Assembly: GCF_022539315.1 (NCBI RefSeq) | Contig: NC_066313.1 | Location: 72,109,934 to 72,173,933, forward strand | Source: Serinus canaria | Lineage: Eukaryota; Chordata; Aves; Passeriformes; Fringillidae | Direction: 5' to 3' | DNA: 64,000 bases | Shown here: positions 14,496 through 29,200 of the stretch, one piece after another | Numbering within the stretch: position 1 is the stretch's first letter | Layout: every line of letters begins with the position of its first letter | The notes under the pieces: model-generated | The model's database searches: none | What the model saw: the letters and a program-made list of their open reading frames with translations, nothing else | Told to the model about the DNA's origin: nothing | Translations under genes and position numbers: made by a program

Positions 14496-15593
14496 TGTCT
14501 ACTGTCTCCTCACAACTATTTCTATACCTGAGGTTCTAAATGCATTGTCTTGGTCTGCTCTTCTGTTTTATCCATTTTATATCAGAATTATTTCAACAAA
14601 ATTTCAAGCTGTGCTTCCAGGCACAGAGAAGCCTTCATCTTTTGAAGGATTTTCTCTGGTCCTTCAAATTTTCAGGAGACTTGCTGATCATGTTCAGCTG
14701 TCCCCTAATCAGAATGAGAAGCTGTTTCAGTCTTTGTTTTACAATACATCCATTCTGTTAATACTTTTCCTGGTGGAAAATCCTCAATATTGGGTGATCA
14801 TGGACTGGAATCTATTCTAGAGTTAGTTATAGCAGATGTAGAGTCAGATGTCAATTAGATGTCAATATACAGATGTAGATGCATCAGCTGTCAATTTGAA
14901 ACAATTATTATTACATAATTAATATTTTCATAGATAAATATATGTCTCTTCTCCAGGCTGAACTTTTAATTTCCCACCACTGCAGCTCTAAAATTTTCAG
15001 TAGCACTGTCATCTTCAAGTGAAACCTTTATCAAAATATTGCTAAGAGAAACTTTCAAAAACTATTATTTAACTTACTAGCTTTCCTGTTTTTATAAAGT
15101 AAAATTATAGAACTGACAAAGTTTGTGCAGAAACATATTTTGTTGCTATGTCTGTTTGGAAAAGTAATTTCATTTTGGCTGACTTAACACCCACTTTCTT
15201 CGCTTGCCCTAAAACTTCTTTGTAACTTAAACAAAAGGTTCTCCAGAAACCAAAAACTACATGGCTCAGTTTTACTCCACTTCAGACCCCTAGAAATTTG
15301 TGCAATGGCACTAGAAAAATAGTTTTGGCTGAGGAATTGACAGCCTAATATCATATTTATTTGTGAAGGATGCTTGAACTCATTAGAGAAAATATTTGTC
15401 AGTACATTACAGACAAAACTTTGCCAACTAAAACTGAATTTTGGATATTTGTTAGCTATTCCTTTTCAAAGGGTAAAAGAAAGATCCCAGATATTATAGA
15501 TCTAGAAATCTATTGAATTCATAAATAAATGTTGAGAAAGATAAAATCATGTTTTGTGACTTAGAATCTCAGTCTTCAAACAGCACTGAAACA
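14496..15593. other. Non-coding DNA with short direct repeats
   Basis: A cluster of short direct repeats (CAGATGTAGA, AGATGTCAAT) lies at about 14828-14895. Nothing else is recognisable. Confidence 0.5.
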
Positions 15594-15631
15594 CAGTGGA
15601 GCTGCCACTTCAAACAGTGGCAGCTCCTCTG
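15594..15631. repeat. Strong inverted repeat, 12-bp perfect stem
   Basis: GGAGCTGCCACT at 15598-15609 is perfectly complementary to AGTGGCAGCTCC at 15616-15627, with loop TCAAAC. The stem continues beyond one T-T mismatch through CAG (15594-15596) and CTG (15629-15631), giving 15 of 16 pairs. It is too short for a canonical pre-miRNA (usually above 55 nt). It could form a cruciform or an RNA hairpin. Function unknown. Confidence 0.85.
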
Positions 15632-17388
15632 AACCAGATTCTTTAGAAATCCATGATGAGCTAAACCTCTGGATTCTTGGTTTCCAGACAAAACTGGAAA
15701 ACTGCACTACTGAAAAATTTGTGTTAAAAACATAGATCTGCTTTCCAGCATGTCTGTTCTTCTGTGTGTTTCAGTACTTTTTCCTAAAGTACAGAAATTG
15801 ATGAATGCAGCCACTTGTGAATACTTACAGATATTCTAAGTACTCTGTGAGAAACAGTAGCTAAGGCTAGTGATATGTTGTATGCTATTAACCAAAGTGA
15901 TTAATTATTCTAAATGTGTTAAGAACATAAATTTCTATAATGTAATGTATTTATTATGTAAGGTTTTTCTTAATACACCTACTTAACAGACGAGGTCTTT
16001 TTTTTTTTATGTTTTAAGTAGGACTTTCTACATAACTGCACTTCTGTTCTTTTTTTGGAGGTTGGTTTTGATTTTATATTGGAAATAGTGACTCTGTATT
16101 AAAGGTTGCTGTTTCCCTGTATTTTCTTCTAGCAAGCTTTTGGAGGAAGGAGATGGAAGAAAAAAACAGGCTTGGAAGGAAGCCTAAAATATACAGAGGG
16201 GAAGTGAATGGTATTGATATTTTTTCTTTCTTTTTAACTCTACTTTCTAAGTCCTAGTATAGACAAATTCTATTATATGACAGATACAAATTCTTTAATA
16301 AACTGAGATAATTAAGGAATGAGAATTTTAAAAAATGCTATCCCTTTAGTCAGGCCTGGATCCTGCTGTTCTGCCTGTAGTACTAACAAACAGGATGAGG
16401 GCATATATACTCAAGCACCACCAGCAAATGGTCTCCTGTACAATTTGATTTGCTAGAACACAAGCTTCTCTGCTTTTGGTCCTTCAAGAGGCTCTGTCAG
16501 ACAATGTTTAGATGCTGTCTTGGAAATACCACTGGACACAGACTTCTTTCTGCTGGGCAGTAAGCAAGAGGCCATCTTGTGTGGGAATGAGAAAATATTT
16601 TATCTTTGTGGGTGTGTTTGCTGCTGCCATCAGGAACAGTAGACCACCCCCTATCCCTTTCATTTATTCATGTATCTGTAGCCTCAGGGTTTGCCCTGGA
16701 TGATTGGCAGCCAGATGATAACCAAATAAAAGATCATTGCTTTAATATGAGTGCCATTGGTTTAATGGGCCTAAGACCTGTTTGTTATTCTGCTAAGGTT
16801 TGCAGAAAAGCCTAGAGGAGGACACAAGATTGTCCTAGCAAAGTAGGATAAACTACTCAGTGAAATAACTGGAAAAAATAACTAGAAAGTTAGAAAAGGC
16901 ACAAAAAAGTAAGACAGGTATTTAGAATATGACTTTAAATAAGTCCTTAAAGTCTGCTTGTGGTTGGTCATAAGGATTTCCTCGTGTATATGTTAGCCAT
17001 AGAGACCAAGGAAAAAATTCAGCTACAGCCCTTCCCTGAGTACTGCCTTTTGGAATCAGCTCCAAGCTTTCCCAGGGACAGGAAAATGCTACCATTTCTC
17101 CCAAGCCTCCACAGTGCTGCAGCCTTGAGCAATTTTATTTCTGTCTGGTGCAAATGCATCCTCTCTTCCTTCGTTTTTTTTTCTTTGTCTTGTACTGTTA
17201 TTCTCAGTCTGACTTATCTGCTGTTCAGAGCAAATCCATCAAGTAGACCTTGTTGTTCTTTCAGGTAGCTTGTTTGATTCCTAGTGTATTATTTATTTGC
17301 ATGTTTCTTCTACCTTAAATGATCTTCTAGTTAACAAATTGTTTGCAAAATTCATATAATGTTTTATGGATGTCCTTAAAGAAGTATT
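15632..17388. other. Non-coding DNA
   Basis: No gene supported. Open frames up to about 102 codons (16960-17268) have no recognisable motifs. Confidence 0.5.
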
Positions 17389-17446
17389 TTTATATATATG
17401 TGTGCATATATGTATGTGCATATACACACACCCCCCCCCAAAAAAT
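17389..17446. repeat. Alternating purine/pyrimidine microsatellite
   Basis: A compound (TA)n, (TG)n and (CA)n run is followed by C9 and A6. The mix of alternating TA, TG and CA steps is partly self-complementary and could form Z-DNA or a cruciform. Confidence 0.85.
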
Positions 17447-20185
17447 TACCATTCCTAAACTTCTGTTTAAATCTTCACAGCATAAATTATGATGACTGTG
17501 TCCCAAGCAAGGGGTCTTACTGAATACACCACACTTTCTTCTCCACTCATCCAAAGATCTGTAATTGCTGTCATCCAGCTAAAAAGCAAATGGATCATAC
17601 ACCTTGATCCACTAGCTGGAAAATATTCCTAGGTTCCTCAATTTAGACAAGTTCTTTATAATACAAATGATATTACCAGTATAAGTGAAAAATCAGACAT
17701 GTTAGAATCGGACATGCTTTGCATTTTCCTGCATATCTTTTGTAACTTTTTTGTAATCTTCTCCTATTGTGGTAACAGATTATAAAAATTACAGTATGTA
17801 CATCAGTTTTAATACTAAATACTAAATACTAAAATTTAACAGCTCTAATGTTGTTAAGGTTCTTCAACAAACACAAGACTAAAGAAATGTGAAAAAAGAA
17901 ATCTGCTCATCGTTATTAGACACCTAAATGCCTTGAGCTTATGGAAGCTATCTTTTAAAGCAAGTGGTTAAGTTTCCTGGATATTCAATAGTTAGACTTT
18001 GTTTCTCAAGTGGGTGATTTTGGCTCATTCAGTTTAACAAGCAAAATTAAGCTAATTGGATTCAAAAAAATCCCTAGTTTTCATCATTGACTCCTTAGGG
18101 AACTCAGGTATTGTGAGAACAGTTCGGTAGCTTCCAGGATGGGATTATTCGTACCTGATTTAAACTGTTTGAAATCAGATTGTCTAGTCTAACCTTTTTC
18201 TGTACATTTCAACTGTCATCAACAGCAAAGGTCTTTTCTAGCACAATTCATTTTATCCTCTGGAGATGTCTGTTAGCTCCACTGACCATGGATGCCCTTT
18301 TGTGAAATAAAAAAAAATAATCAGGGAATTAGTTCAAACACTGGATAAATACTTAAAATATTTAATACTTAAAATACTTAAAATGCTTAATTCTTTGTTG
18401 TTTGGAAGTGCCTCAGATTTACAACTTATTTTCTCCTAGCCAAAGCCACCATATAAGATTTGGATGCTACTATAGATGTTAAAATTGTTAAGTGAGCACC
18501 AGAATCAATGAAAATCTGAAGCTGAACTCTGTCGGTCTTTATCAGATACCTTACACCTAGGTTTCGTGTCTTTGTAGAAGCAGATCTTCTCAAAAAAGTA
18601 CCTAAGTTTCCTGGAGAGTGAACAGTGCTATTAGTCAGGGCTAGTCCTTAGCCATGTTTCACTCAACACTACAGACATAGCCAGTACAACTAGCCTGGGT
18701 AAATAATTCTCAGATGGCCACTATTGGTGAGGTAACTCTTACCTAAGCTGTAGGTGAGAACAAGATATCCAAGTCAGGTAAATTGAATTCTTGGGCTGAC
18801 AAGTTCATAGCCGGCAGTGGATCGCCCTACCGAAGCTGCTTATTTGGTTTGATTTGTTTCTTTCCCCTCTGCAGTCCCTGGCCTTTATGATGAAGATTTT
18901 CTTTTGTGTATATTAATAGGGTCTTCTCTTCCCAAGTACCAATTTTTATGAAAAATCCAGGAGCTTGCATATCTTTGGTACTCCCAGCTCTCTGTCTGAA
19001 GTAACTGATCAAGGAGAAGGTGACTGAAATTAAGTTAGTAGCGAATACATACCATTCACACACGGCCAGTGTTGCCACAGGAGTCCTGTTTCCTTACGGA
19101 AAGGAAGGATCATCTGAAAATATTTTACTAATGATCAATAAAGGCAAAGACAATGTAATGTCTTGTCCCTGGTTTTGGGACAAGACTGTGAGATATTTGT
19201 TAAAAAATAAGTGGTCTTCCCATGTGCCTTAAACTTTAATGAGAATGCAGGCATCAGTTGGCGTGATAATAATTTATCATTGCACGTCATACTAGCTTAC
19301 TTTTATCAATATTTTTATAAGTCAGGTTTATTAGGAAATAATTTAATAAGAAAAAATATTGGAATAATAATGCATGTTATGGCATCAGACATAATGTAAT
19401 AAATTTTTCCAAAAATTATCATCATCCACCTCCATCATTATAGTCACAGTACTGGTCATTCTGAAGCTTTTCTACATATATTCTCTTAGGCTGACTGTTT
19501 GCAAACTGATATAAGTGAGAGCCCAACAGAGTGATAACAGACTCAAATAGTAGCATATTTTTCCCAAGAGTTGCAGCAATAGTAAAGCTTCATAAGTACA
19601 GTTGTTTAATGTATCAAAAAATACACAAAATATCTGAAATGTGCTTTTCTCCTAGCTTATCATGCTGTGAGGTTACTGACTCTCTTTGAGACCTTTCAAC
19701 TTCAGCTAGTGTCATTTATACCATTTCATAAGACCAAAGGCCAAAACTGTTGTAACCAGATGGAAGCAACAATACCCTAACATAAACAGAAAGGAAAATA
19801 TTTTATTTTCCTTCTGTTCCTTTCCATAAAACTTCTGTCTAAACCAATTCATTTTAAATTCTCTTACCTTCAATTTCATGGTTTCTTCTATGCTGCCCTT
19901 TAAGTCTTGAAGAAAATAATATATATCGCTGAAATATTTCTGTAAGACAGCCTTTTATTCCTTTTGGCAGAAATCCATGTTATAATCAAATTTAAAATAA
20001 GATGAACACCAATTTAAAACTTCATCTTTAAACTGGACAGCTGGGAAATTTTCTGTTTGGACTGCATTATCTGTCTAATTGAACTGCTTTCTGAGCAATG
20101 CAGATTGTGTTGAAAGGTGCCCTCTAGCAAGATGGCATTTCTAATTGACTCATCTGAACTGTAACATTATTGCTGCCTTTCATTT
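17447..20185. other. Non-coding DNA
   Basis: Short AT repeats occur at about 17806-17832 (ACTAAAT units) and 18344-18388 (ACTTAAAAT units). No gene or mobile element is recognisable. Confidence 0.5.
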
Positions 20186-20223
20186 GATTGTGTCATGATG
20201 AGTACATCATGATGCCTACAATC
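20186..20223. repeat. Bipartite imperfect hairpin
   Basis: TCATGATG (20193-20200) pairs with CATCATGA (20205-20212) around AGTA. An outer helix GATTGT (20186-20191) pairs with ACAATC (20218-20223), with an asymmetric internal loop between. The surrounding 20.06-20.45 kb has a mixed composition and might be a conserved non-coding element, but no alignment is available. Confidence 0.65.
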
Positions 20224-23200
20224 TTTAGGGAAGGTGGATCACCTCCCTGAATTTAGGATGCTATGAATTATGGGCTGCAAAACTGTCCTTTGCATACAAA
20301 CAACCCACTGAATTTCTTACTGACGTGGTCTGTTACTACAAAGACATTAGAGATGCTATTTTAAGTCACATGTGCAAGCTGCCTGGAGACCATAATCAGG
20401 TTGACTAATCAGGTGGCATGGCAAATTTGGCCTGTCATATGGTACATTGAATCCACTGTCTTCATATTCAACTCTAATATTTTTTACTTACTGAGAAAAT
20501 AAAATCTCTTTTCTCTTCACTTCTGCTTAAACTCAACTCATCCAGAAAAGTGGGTATACAGTTGCACTAGACTAGTCAGTTATGTGTAAGCATCAGATAT
20601 AGGGTAAAACCTCAGGGTTTTTTCCTGTATAATAACTAGGGGCTCTTATAATCATTATTATATTGCATCTGCTCTTGTTTCAGAGCCTTGATTAAAGACA
20701 GAATGAAGTCTGTGTTGCTAATGGTTTGTCGGTTTGTGGCTCATTTGCTAGTTCTTCCTTTCCAAAATATTGCTTTCATATTTTGTAGTCCATGATTATG
20801 CAGAAACAAAACCACAGATGTTTGTGTTACTGAGGTTTCCCTCTTCTAACTGCATACTCTCTTAAGCACATCCCGTGAATAATCTATGTCTTGCCCATTC
20901 ATTTCATAATCACATTAGAGATCTTGTAGAAGCAGCATTTTATAGGGTTCTTTGTGATTCTCTTCAATCTCTTTGCCTTCCATTCTTCATTTCTTTCTTT
21001 CCTGCATGTCTCCTATCTCATTGGCATGCCTGACTTTTGGCAATATTGTTACGACATCCATCCGCTTCTGTTGTTGTGCTTCAGATTCATTAATCAATCA
21101 CTGGAGTGATTATCCAGTTGCCAAACGTCAGCTAGATGTTCTTCACAAAGTCAAACTAGTCCCCAGTGGCACAGTCATACCAATGGTAGAAACTTTGGAA
21201 CAAAAAAATATTTGATGTCTTTCTCCAAAGACATGAAATTTGGTTTGCCTTCTATCTAATCAAAATATTTCTGTAGAGAAAGGGGGCTGGGAAGGATAAC
21301 CAACAGGAGGATCAAATTAAGACATCTGACTGCAGCTGTCTAAATCATAGCTGGCCTATATTTTTCATCTAGGCTTCTTACTGTAGAAAAATAGAAATGT
21401 AAGGGTGATGCATGCCAGTTGTCCTTAACAGACAGGAGTCATTCTTTTGAAAGACCATGCATCATTGCCCATAACGGGAACCAGCTTATAATTTTAATGC
21501 ATCTGCAATGGTAAAAGGATGTTCTGCTTCAAGATCCAGTGGAGGAAAGGCTAGCTATTCAAGACAAGTTCTGCAAACCTTGGAAAAAAAAGTAACAGGA
21601 AGGGATTTCAAGTTACAATGAAGATACAAAGGAAGCTTGTTTTATCAAATAATTTCCGAATTTATGTATCTCTTACAGAGTTAGGGAAGAATATTTCATC
21701 ATTTCCAGAAACAGGCTAAAGTGGGAGCAATGATAGAGCAACTGCTATGCCAACAAGAGGCTGTTGCATTATTCAAGGAGCTTAAGATATTACTGAGAAT
21801 GTTAATCACATTTTCTCATAATTTTTTGTTAAATATGTATACATAGGTATATATTCTTAAATAATGACATAAATACTGTTGCTCCATATGAATATTGCTG
21901 TTGTCTACATTATGGCACTGCTGTTCTTTTTGGTTTCAAAATAATCATAAAATACATTTTGTTTTCCCTCACCACAAGAGCATAGCTGAAAGCAAGAATT
22001 CAAAGGAAATAGAACTGTGAGTGAAAGGACAAACTTGTTGGTACCACAGCTACCTTCATCTGATATTAAGATTGCAGGTTGGTAAAAAGTAAAATATTTC
22101 ATAATACAGTCCATGATAATTATAAAGAAAATATCTTCTTTTTATAAAAGTCAGGTTCCAAACCAGTGTCATTTTTTTTTCAGAACAATTACTATCAAGT
22201 TATGTCCAATCACATCTTCACGATCATTCAAGTTACAAAGCTACATATTTCCTTGCTTTAAGTAGACATCTTTGCTCACATCAAAGTTCTCCACAACTGA
22301 TCATGAAATGAACAATGGTAAGGCACCAGAATGTCATTATTTCTGCCTCTGCTCTGTTTCTAGAAATATACCTTGAACCTCTTTATCTTCTTTCTAGAGA
22401 AACATCCTTTCTGAATAATCCCAGACCGAAACTGTGCAGATATACTTTGACACAATTTAGTATTCTTCTGTGAACTTTTAAAGTTATACCATTTTCTCAC
22501 TTCAGTTTGAACTCTTCAAAATTCTTCTGTTTGCAGACGATAAATACACCAACACAACAGTAATAACCCTTTAAAACAGTTTATTACAACAGTAATAATC
22601 CTGTTGTTCCAAACTCGAGACATAAAACCTGAAGAAAGATTAAATGAGATGGGAATGTTGACACTAAGGAACTTGGAAGTTGGATCATGTTTAGACAGAG
22701 TTTAGATCAATAATAGAGTGTGTATGCAAAAGCAGAGAAGACTTGTGCAACAGGTGTCTGGAAGGAGTTGGATGATCCATCAGTTATTGTGAATGTCACA
22801 TGCAATGCCAACTTTTGGGGTAACAAAGGGTGATCAAAGGCATTTGTAGGTTGCAAGACTTCTTTAGATTAGGTCTTGGTGGCTGATCTGCACATATATG
22901 AAGGCATGCTATTTTGAGTGGAAAAGGAAATGAAACATTTGCTAGCACGTCGTACATACAACTCGGGTAGTCTTAGGTATCTGCAATACCTAAGCTTGAG
23001 CTAGAAAGGGTAGACTTCATTTATATGTAGATGAAAGGAAAAGACACTTTTAGGAATTTATTGTGGACTTCAGTATGTAAAAAGTAACTGTTTGTTTTTA
23101 CTAGCAACATTGTTTAACTTGACTTTATCTATAGCCAAAAAAGGTCTTGACTTATATTGGCTGACCACCCCTCAATAACTAAACACTGAAATTATTTCTC

Positions 23201-26200
23201 AGTTAGTGTCTGATTAGGAAATCAGTTGGAATTCACATAAACTCTTCGGCTATTTTTTGGTTCAGGAAACATGAAATAGAGTTTTCGTTTTGCTTTAGCT
23301 TTTTTGTTTGTTCTCTTTTTTTACCTAGTTTGTGGTGTGAATATGGGTAGAAAGTCCATAATAAAAACCAACATATTCAGCATGTTTACATAAATTAAAT
23401 TCATAAGATTAGTAGAAGGTAGAGATAAACCCAACAAATTTTAGATAAAACTCAAGATAAATTCTACATAGGGTGGAAAAACATCAGGACCAAAATAGTG
23501 AAATTTACACTAAAAGAAACAAAGTAACCATTCTGTAAAAAACACACACTGCTTCCCAATTTGTGCACTACCATAAAAAATAGGCAGAATAGAAGTCATT
23601 GTGTATTCAAGATCCACATCCAAAAAAGTAACTATGGGGCAAAATTTAATGTCTTCCTGTCTAACTATAAAATGTGTGAAATAATTTTAAATACACTAAG
23701 CCAGGCTTCTTTGATGTTGATCAGTTTGACCTAGAGTCCTATGAATGAGTTAAACTATCTTCTACACTAAAGGGATGTTTTGACAGCATGGAGGTGTGTC
23801 ATACCAGAACCATTCAATTAGGTAATAGTTCTTTTCTTTTTCCTTCCTTTTTTACTTTTTTTTCTCTCCAGAAAACTGGGAATTAGATTCTTAAACTTAA
23901 GAACACAAGTCTCTCACTCTGTCTAGTCTCTCACCATTGACTAGTGGTGTAGTAACTTAGCACTAGCAAAAGGCAGGACCCAGCACCCACACAGAATAAC
24001 AGAAATCATACTCCTAATTACTGCTGTTTAATGTCATGTCATGTCATCTGTCCATGTAGCTGTTCTTCTGGCATGTAGCTGTGGAGACACTCTGAATCTC
24101 AAATGGCTGTAGACAAGATGGGCGACTGAAGATTTCAGTATTTTCAGGTTTGAGAACCTGAAACCTGAACTTCAGCAGCAACAGAACATCTGGCAGCAAA
24201 AAATGAAGATGCATTTTTGCATTTCACCTTTATCTCTGATGGTGCTTTCAACAACTCTAGATTGTTATGTCTTGTTCCAAGCCAATAAAGACAGGATATC
24301 CTTTCTGTGAAGCTTGGCCCTGAGAGGCCCCACATTGTCTTTTGTACGAAACTAAAACGTAACATGCCAAAAGCTAACAATAACGTTGTACATGATACAA
24401 ATACTTATAGCCAACTGGACACTAACCATGCTAACACTGCAGCAAAGTGGTCATTATTAAGAGCCCTCCAGCATTACAGACTTGCTCTAAACTGGAGAGG
24501 TTAAGCCCTGGTGTACTGAGGCTGTGCAGCCTCACACGCTCTGAAACTTTAAGGCCTAATTTATTTCATTCTTCCACTTACTCATTCACAGGTAGAGATG
24601 ATTTTTCCTTTCTGTTTCTGTTGAACAAATATCAAGACAAGACAAAACATGCTGTGTAAGTGCTCTTCGACAAAATGAATATGGAGATAAATATGGACTA
24701 GAATTTGGTGTGCCATCATTTTTTTATTAAGTATACCTTAATAATGATCCCATTGTATTATATAAGGTAAATGTAGACCCTTGCTTGCATATCTAAACTT
24801 ATATTTCAAATCAAAGAAAATTCATTAAATCACTAAGTGTCAAGCAATGATAAAAACAGACCAGACACACAATCACCTATTTAGTTTCTAGTTGAGCCAT
24901 TCTTTTAAAATGAGGAAATCAAGAACAAACAAAAGTCAGATTTCTATTATATTTTAAGAAACATAGAAACACTTATGTTTTGAGAGCATTTTTCCTGTCA
25001 TCTACGCAGATTCTTTCACTTCTTTTCACTTTTATGTAGCCTTTACATTCTGTATTTATAACTATGAATAAATAACCTCCATATTCACACAGTATAGCAA
25101 AGCATTTGCTAGATCTTCTTTGCCAATGGTAGTATTGTTTTCTGATTAATGTCAGTTAATATCACATGCCCCTCCATAAATAAAGAAACAGAAGCAGTTA
25201 CAGGCATGACATAAAACCAAAATTTCCTTCTTATTTGTGCTTGCTGATGCTCAAGTGTTGTTAATATTGATGCATAAACTGTGTGTTCCATTTCATCCAT
25301 ACAAAAATGAACCAATTTCTAAACATTCCTGGAGTCATCCAACAGCAACTTTGAGAGCTGCACACATTTTCATATCATATCAGTATTTAGCCATCTAAGC
25401 TTTGCCTTCAGTTTGTCAGCTTTTCCTAGCTAAATATGTGAATCTTGCTGTTTGCCTTTGATTTTCACTGGAAATCTTTGCACAGAAAGAGTGTTTGGGT
25501 GCCAGTCAGGATACCTATTTGCTAGAACTAAACTTCTAACACTGCTAACATAGGTTAGCAGTGCAAGGATTCATATGTAGTTTCCAGTATCTAATGGCAT
25601 ACAGTACTTAAGATGTTTTTTTACTCTCTATCCATTTCCAGCTAGGTATGTATGTATAAAAACAGAGTATTCAAGCAGGGTGTCCAGCATGTCTGGGAAA
25701 CTCAGTCCTTAATGGCAGTTTGCCTTATCATAAGCAGCAGCCTTCTCCTATTTTGTCTTTTTTCTGGATTTAAAAGTTTTGAACTATTACCAAATTGGAT
25801 ATGCATATCTATCTATTAAACAATCATTTATAAGAAATGACATATCTATAGCAAATAAAATATAAAAACACACAAAGATGAAACATGACTCAAAACCTAA
25901 AATTGTACTGAAAACCCAATTTTTTAAAAAAGATCAAACCACAGAATCGAAATACAACCCCACTGAACCAAACTGAAACACTGATTCAAAGTAACATGAA
26001 AATATAATTTTCTTATTTATATTCCCTTTTACAGCATCCATGGCTTCAAGTTTTACTCTGCATCCAGGAAGATGAAAACTTTTTTTAAAAGAAAGTTGAA
26101 CTATCGTGTGATTGAAGAGGAAGCTAAAAAAAAAACCCCACAAAAATTGTCTGCATTTGGTAAGACACAGAATGACATAATGAGAGAGCACACTATACGA

Positions 26201-29200
26201 GGTTGAAATTCAACTCTACTTAGTGACAATTTATAATGGGTGAACAGTTAATTTTCAAAATGATGAACTGAGAATACAGTGAATTGGGAGAAAAGCCCTA
26301 AGCTCGTACAGCAACTTTCATGCATTTCAAGGAAGTAGATAAATTAGAGATTATTGCGTGAAAGAAGAACAAGCAAAATTTACATGTGGGAAATTAAAAT
26401 AGTTATATTTGAAAATTTAGCATTGAAAACCTTGAGAAGTACAGATTTGTTTACAATTAAATATTTAAGGATTTCAATAAACAAGATAAAAATACCAGGA
26501 AAAGTAGTAGCATCAACAAGAAGAGCTAAATAATGAAGATAATGGATACATTTTGTTAATGTAATGAAAGATGGCAAAAGTAAAAGTACTATAGCAGATA
26601 ATTCTGTTTAGTGACTTTTAATGTCAGGAACTTGTTTTTAACCTCCAGGCTTGCAATTAATTTTATCACTTATTTGTTCTGCAGAAGACTTCTTGTAAAA
26701 CAATGGGAAAACAGATGCTGGCTTTGAACTCAAGCAGAGTAGCAAGCCAGAATGTGAAAAAAAAAGGCTGTGTCTGGAAGTCAAAATATTTTAATTAACA
26801 AGACAATAATACATTAACTATTTGAATATTAATTTCATTACAAAAACTTATGTATGTGAAAAGAAAAAAACATTAGCACTTTCTAGGCTATATTGATAAT
26901 AAATAGAACACTATCACAATATGATTCCTGATGTCTTCAAATATGAGCATATATGTGCAGACTCACATACATAATTTTTTTTTTCCCCAAATATACTATA
27001 CTTTGGGATTTGTTTTCCATAAAGCTACAGCTTGGTCATTTGAAAAAGATCCAGCATGGTGGTTTGTTTTTTTTTTCTTTTTCAGAGCAAGCTGTAGAGG
27101 TTAATATCCTAGTGTATGCAAAAGTCTATGTTTGTTGTTAATTTTTATTACATCTATTTGTGTTAGAGACTCATAAATGCTGTCATTCTGGATCATTCTG
27201 ATTCATCTAGCTCAGTCTATTTGCCTGTGTTAGTTGACAACAGATGTTATTTCGTCGTGTAACAGATGTTGTATTTACTGTAAAGTACAAGTGGTACTGA
27301 AGAAATCATAAAAGCAGAAAGAGAAGGTAGAATCTACCTTTCCCAAAGAGAACTTCTTGACAGGTCTGAACAACAGCACATGGCAATAAGGACGTTTAGC
27401 TCTCTGCTGTGGAAGTCCTTACAGCTCTGTTGCTCAATTCTGGCCTGGCATTCTAATCTTGGTTTCATATCTGGTCACCTCAGCTGTTTAAATCATGTTG
27501 TCCTGTAGTGGGGGATTTTCGACAGGATCATCCAATCTCATTGTTGTGCTATCTTCTTACCAGAATCAAGAACTTACAAACAGAATGAAACTCACTACAA
27601 AGTCCAGTTAATTAAGTTTTGTGCTGAGTTTTTGGTGTTTGAGGGTTTTTGTTGTTGTTTTCTTTTTTGCTTTCATGTGTATAAACACGAATAATTAAAT
27701 GCTGTTTAAAAAAAATAAGTCTGTAATTAAGTGGGAAAATTCTGGAAGACAGATTTCAACAGAGTTTTCCAAAGAGCTGTCTTCTCATTTCTCCTCTCCC
27801 CTTAAATCAACATATTGGAAGTATGCATTTGTACTGTAGTAATGAGGAGTTAATTTACAGATTTTTCATTCCTTATTTGGAGAAATCCATATGAAGAGGG
27901 GAAACTATTTTTGCTATAGGAACATATGGAAAGAAAAAGGGGAATTCACATCTAACATTATCCATTATCTTCAAAATCAGAATAAAGACAATGATATTGA
28001 AGATTAACTAACTGAACACCTTTGTATTTTTTTAAAGTATGAATAATATAATCATATTTCTCCCACTGTTCTATTTCTCTTTATTATTATGATTACATCT
28101 ACAACTTTCTTATTCCTTTCTGCTGTCTATGAAAGTTGATTCCTCAGTTTGATAGAGCATAAGGTCTTGGGTTGTAATTCACTTTATATTGTCAGTATCA
28201 TTTTGACTACACCCTCTTTTATTCTGCAATGAATTTGTTTTTATCTTCAGTCTTGCATTTGTTGGATCAAGTTGCTAGCTACCATAAGGTGTCAAAATCT
28301 ACTAAAATTATGTTACTGATAAATCTGTCTCATGTTTACTGGCCAGAAAAAGCTATTGAGAAGAATCAATATTATGTTAAATATTTTGCTCAGATACTGG
28401 GCTGCGGAAAAAGACAGAGTAAAGCAGAGTAGTGCAACTTTTTTCCTCCCTTTTGGTAAAGCACTATCTTAAAAAGATTTATATTACAAATTTTAAAAAG
28501 GTAATATTTTTTACATATTCTACAAGCTCATTATTTCATATTGCCTATCTTTCTTATTCACAAGAGTTTGAGCCTGACGTTCTCATTTTAGAGGTCCTAG
28601 AATAATTCCCCATTGTGATAAAATGTAAACCTTTCTGTAAGTGCCACAATAGCATAGGTACATTGCAACCCCCAAAATATCCAATTCATTCAATATAAAA
28701 TGGAAGAGTTTAAGTTCAAGTTTCTTTTAAGCTATGAATATTGCTTGTCTGCTGATCAGATAACATTACTAGAAGGATGTTGACTGGTGTAACTTACCAA
28801 AGCTGAATTGTTTTGTAAAACTAAAAGGTATGGGTAGTTTCCTGGGCTGCATTCATCAGAGAAAAATGATAAAATATCTAAAGAAATGTTAATCTGTCTC
28901 ACACAAGTATCACTGCAGATTTTTTGTCCCATATATCAGTTGACTAATAACATATGCATATGTGCACTATGAAAATAAATTTGTACGGGTTTTTTTGTTT
29001 TGACATTACAGCAAAACATTACATCATTCTCAGTCTTGGAGACTGAAAGACACATTAAAGCATGCTGCTAATATCAGTTTGCAAATACAGGTATACAATA
29101 AATATTTGAAGTACATTTCTGAAATTCATAATAACAAAATACAATGCCATGGTCAAAATGTTGCACTCATATTTCTGATTTGTTCTTATTTCAGCACATA

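Noticed and set aside
15594..15631. Reading the 15.6-kb hairpin as a microRNA
   Set aside because: The stem-loop is only 38 nt, too short for Drosha/Dicer processing, and matches no known mature sequence.
22600..22850. Possible CR1 or other LINE remnant (CCTGAAGAAAGATTAAATGA and GGAAGGAGTTGGATGATCC)
   Set aside because: Only scattered similarity to CR1-like phrases; order and spacing do not fit well enough to call.
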